Positions 5,641 to 6,569 of a stretch of DNA of 6,569 nt are shown here, piece after piece. The stretch spans positions 1 through 6,569 of the forward strand of contig JANWHF010000152.1 of NCBI GenBank assembly GCA_025450555.1, given 5' to 3'. A program made the translations under genes and the position numbers. A model generated the notes under the pieces. It was not told where the DNA came from and did no database searches. It saw nothing but the letters and a program-made list of their open reading frames with translations. This DNA comes from Tepidisphaeraceae bacterium. Lineage in GTDB: Bacteria > Planctomycetota > Phycisphaerae > Tepidisphaerales > Tepidisphaeraceae. How positions within the stretch are numbered: the stretch's first letter is position 1; the number at the start of each line of letters is the position of its first letter.

Positions 5641-5656
5641 GAGAATTGGAGTTCTC
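5641..5656. terminator. Short hairpin between convergent genes
   Basis: GAGAA and TTCTC form a 5-bp stem around a 6-nt loop in the 20-nt gap between the membrane protein and mutY, which converge here. It is small and lacks a T run, so a role as shared terminator is only possible. Confidence 0.25.
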
Positions 5657-5658
5657 TA

Positions 5659-6569
5659 TCAACTTGCCTTCGCCACCGCCTGGTTAGCCTGAAGCAACTT
5701 CGCAATCAGCACGTGGGGGCGCGGAAGGGGATACTGATTCAGTTCTTCGAGCGTGACCCATGCGCGATTTTCTTCTGCCTTGGATCGTCGCGAGATACTG
5801 CAGCGAAACACTTCGAACTCGTATCTCCGATGCGTCAGCGCATGACGGACCTTGCCGATCGGTCGGGAATTGTTGATCAGCGATGCAATGCCTGGAGAAG
5901 CCTCGGCCTGCGGATCGATTGTGATGAATTGCCACATGCTGGCCCAGCGGCCGGTGGCGGGTCGCTGTTCGATCAGCCAATGATCGTGGTGGCTGATGCA
6001 ATAGGTCTGCCGGCGGAGGATGGGCGTGGCGACCGCTTTTTTGGGGAGAGGAATTCGGTCCTGAAGCCCGGCGGCGAAGGCTTCGCAGCAGGCCTTCACG
6101 GGGCAAATCAAACATTGTGGTGAGCGCGGCGTGCAGACCACCGCGCCAAGTTCCATCATTGCCGAGTTAAATTCGCCGGGCTGGGATCGCGGGACGATTT
6201 GCTCGGCACGATTCCAAAGCAGTTCCTGCGTACGCAGATCGCGCGGATCGGCTTCGATTTTGTCGATCCGGCAAAGCACGCGCTGGACGTTGCCGTCCAG
6301 AATGGGCGCGCGCTGATCGAAAGCGAGGGAAGCGATTGCGCCAGCGGTATAGCGCCCGATTCCAGGCAAGCTTCGCAATTCTTCCGGCGAGGATGGAACC
6401 TTGCCGCCATACTCTGAAACGATTTGCTGAGCCGCTTTGGCGAGATTCCGCGCCCGGCTGTAATAGCCGAGCCCCTGCCACATTCGCAGCACGTCCTGCT
6501 CCTGGGCCGCAGCCAGATCGGCAAGCGTCGGAAACCTTTCAAGAAAGCGATGGAAATAGGGAATGACCG
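5659..6569 (-). CDS. mutY: A/G-specific adenine glycosylase MutY (5' end cut off by the window)
   Basis: MutY removes adenine mispaired with 8-oxoguanine and so prevents G:C to T:A mutations. About 302 residues are visible; the frame stays open to the right edge, where it reads VIPYFHRFLERFPTL. Roughly 45 N-terminal residues, including the catalytic Glu of the EVMLQQT motif, lie outside. Seen here are WQGLGYYSRARNL, the helix-hairpin-helix LPGIGRYTAGAIASLAF, the ILDGNVQRVL motif with the catalytic-site Asp, and the iron-sulfur ligands in the order Cys-x6-Cys-x2-Cys-x5-Cys (VCTPRSPQCLICPVKACC). The C-terminal domain is the NUDIX-like 8-oxoguanine reader, with KVRHALTHRRYEFEV. GTG at 6492 could open a shorter frame but would cut into the conserved domain, so it is not the real start. 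It is convergent with the membrane-protein cluster. Confidence 0.96.
   Translation of the reverse strand, partial: VIPYFHRFLERFPTLADLAAAQEQDVLRMWQGLGYYSRARNLAKAAQQIVSEYGGKVPSSPEELRSLPGIGRYTAGAIASLAFDQRAPILDGNVQRVLCRIDKIEADPRDLRTQELLWNRAEQIVPRSQPGEFNSAMMELGAVVCTPRSPQCLICPVKACCEAFAAGLQDRIPLPKKAVATPILRRQTYCISHHDHWLIEQRPATGRWASMWQFITIDPQAEASPGIASLINNSRPIGKVRHALTHRRYEFEVFRCSISRRSKAEENRAWVTLEELNQYPLPRPHVLIAKLLQANQAVAKAS

Noticed and set aside
5449..6123. 224-codon plus-strand frame over the mutY C-terminus
   Set aside because: It overlaps the well-supported mutY on the other strand and the upstream membrane gene in another frame; it has no domain motif.

Overview
The window looks like chromosomal DNA from a planctomycete, most likely of the Phycisphaerae type. 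The sequence is GC-rich. It carries the paired-cysteine motif CGYDLRG...CPECG on a membrane protein, which I associate with planctomycetes. It also holds a lysine-rich micro-protein and intergenic repeats of a kind I recall from those genomes. This assignment is inference from motifs; there is no rRNA or other marker gene here.

Layout from left to right. (1) Positions 1-638, minus strand: the N-terminal two thirds of thiL (thiamine-monophosphate kinase), cut by the window edge. (2) 639-820: a spacer with a perfect 21-bp inverted repeat. (3) 821-1723, minus: a ParA/Soj-family ATPase with a GTG start and a strong ribosome binding site; no parB is visible. (4) 1724-2111: a gene-poor stretch with an 84-bp imperfect inverted repeat in the parA leader, four tandem 9-bp units, and a very strong intrinsic terminator. 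(5) 2112-2180, minus: a 22-codon gene for a lysine/serine-rich peptide. It has its own promoter, ribosome binding site and terminator. (6) 2181-2508: the divergent control region between the micro-gene and gpmI, rich in palindromes. (7) 2509-4086, plus: gpmI, a complete 525-residue cofactor-independent phosphoglycerate mutase. (8) 4159-5638, plus: three closely packed genes for unknown membrane proteins, two of them with zinc ribbons. (9) 5659 to the right edge, minus: mutY, the A/G-specific adenine glycosylase, missing only its first ~45 residues and convergent with the membrane-protein cluster.

Most genes are unconnected housekeeping functions: thiamine pyrophosphate synthesis, partitioning or positioning, glycolysis and base-excision repair. 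Only the 4159-5638 cluster looks like a functional unit, and its role is unknown. The most interesting item is the micro-gene near 2112-2180. It is tiny but has a -35/-10 pair with 17-bp spacing, an excellent Shine-Dalgarno and a textbook terminator, so the transcription unit of roughly 240 nt appears real. It may encode a nucleic-acid-binding peptide, a regulatory RNA, or both.
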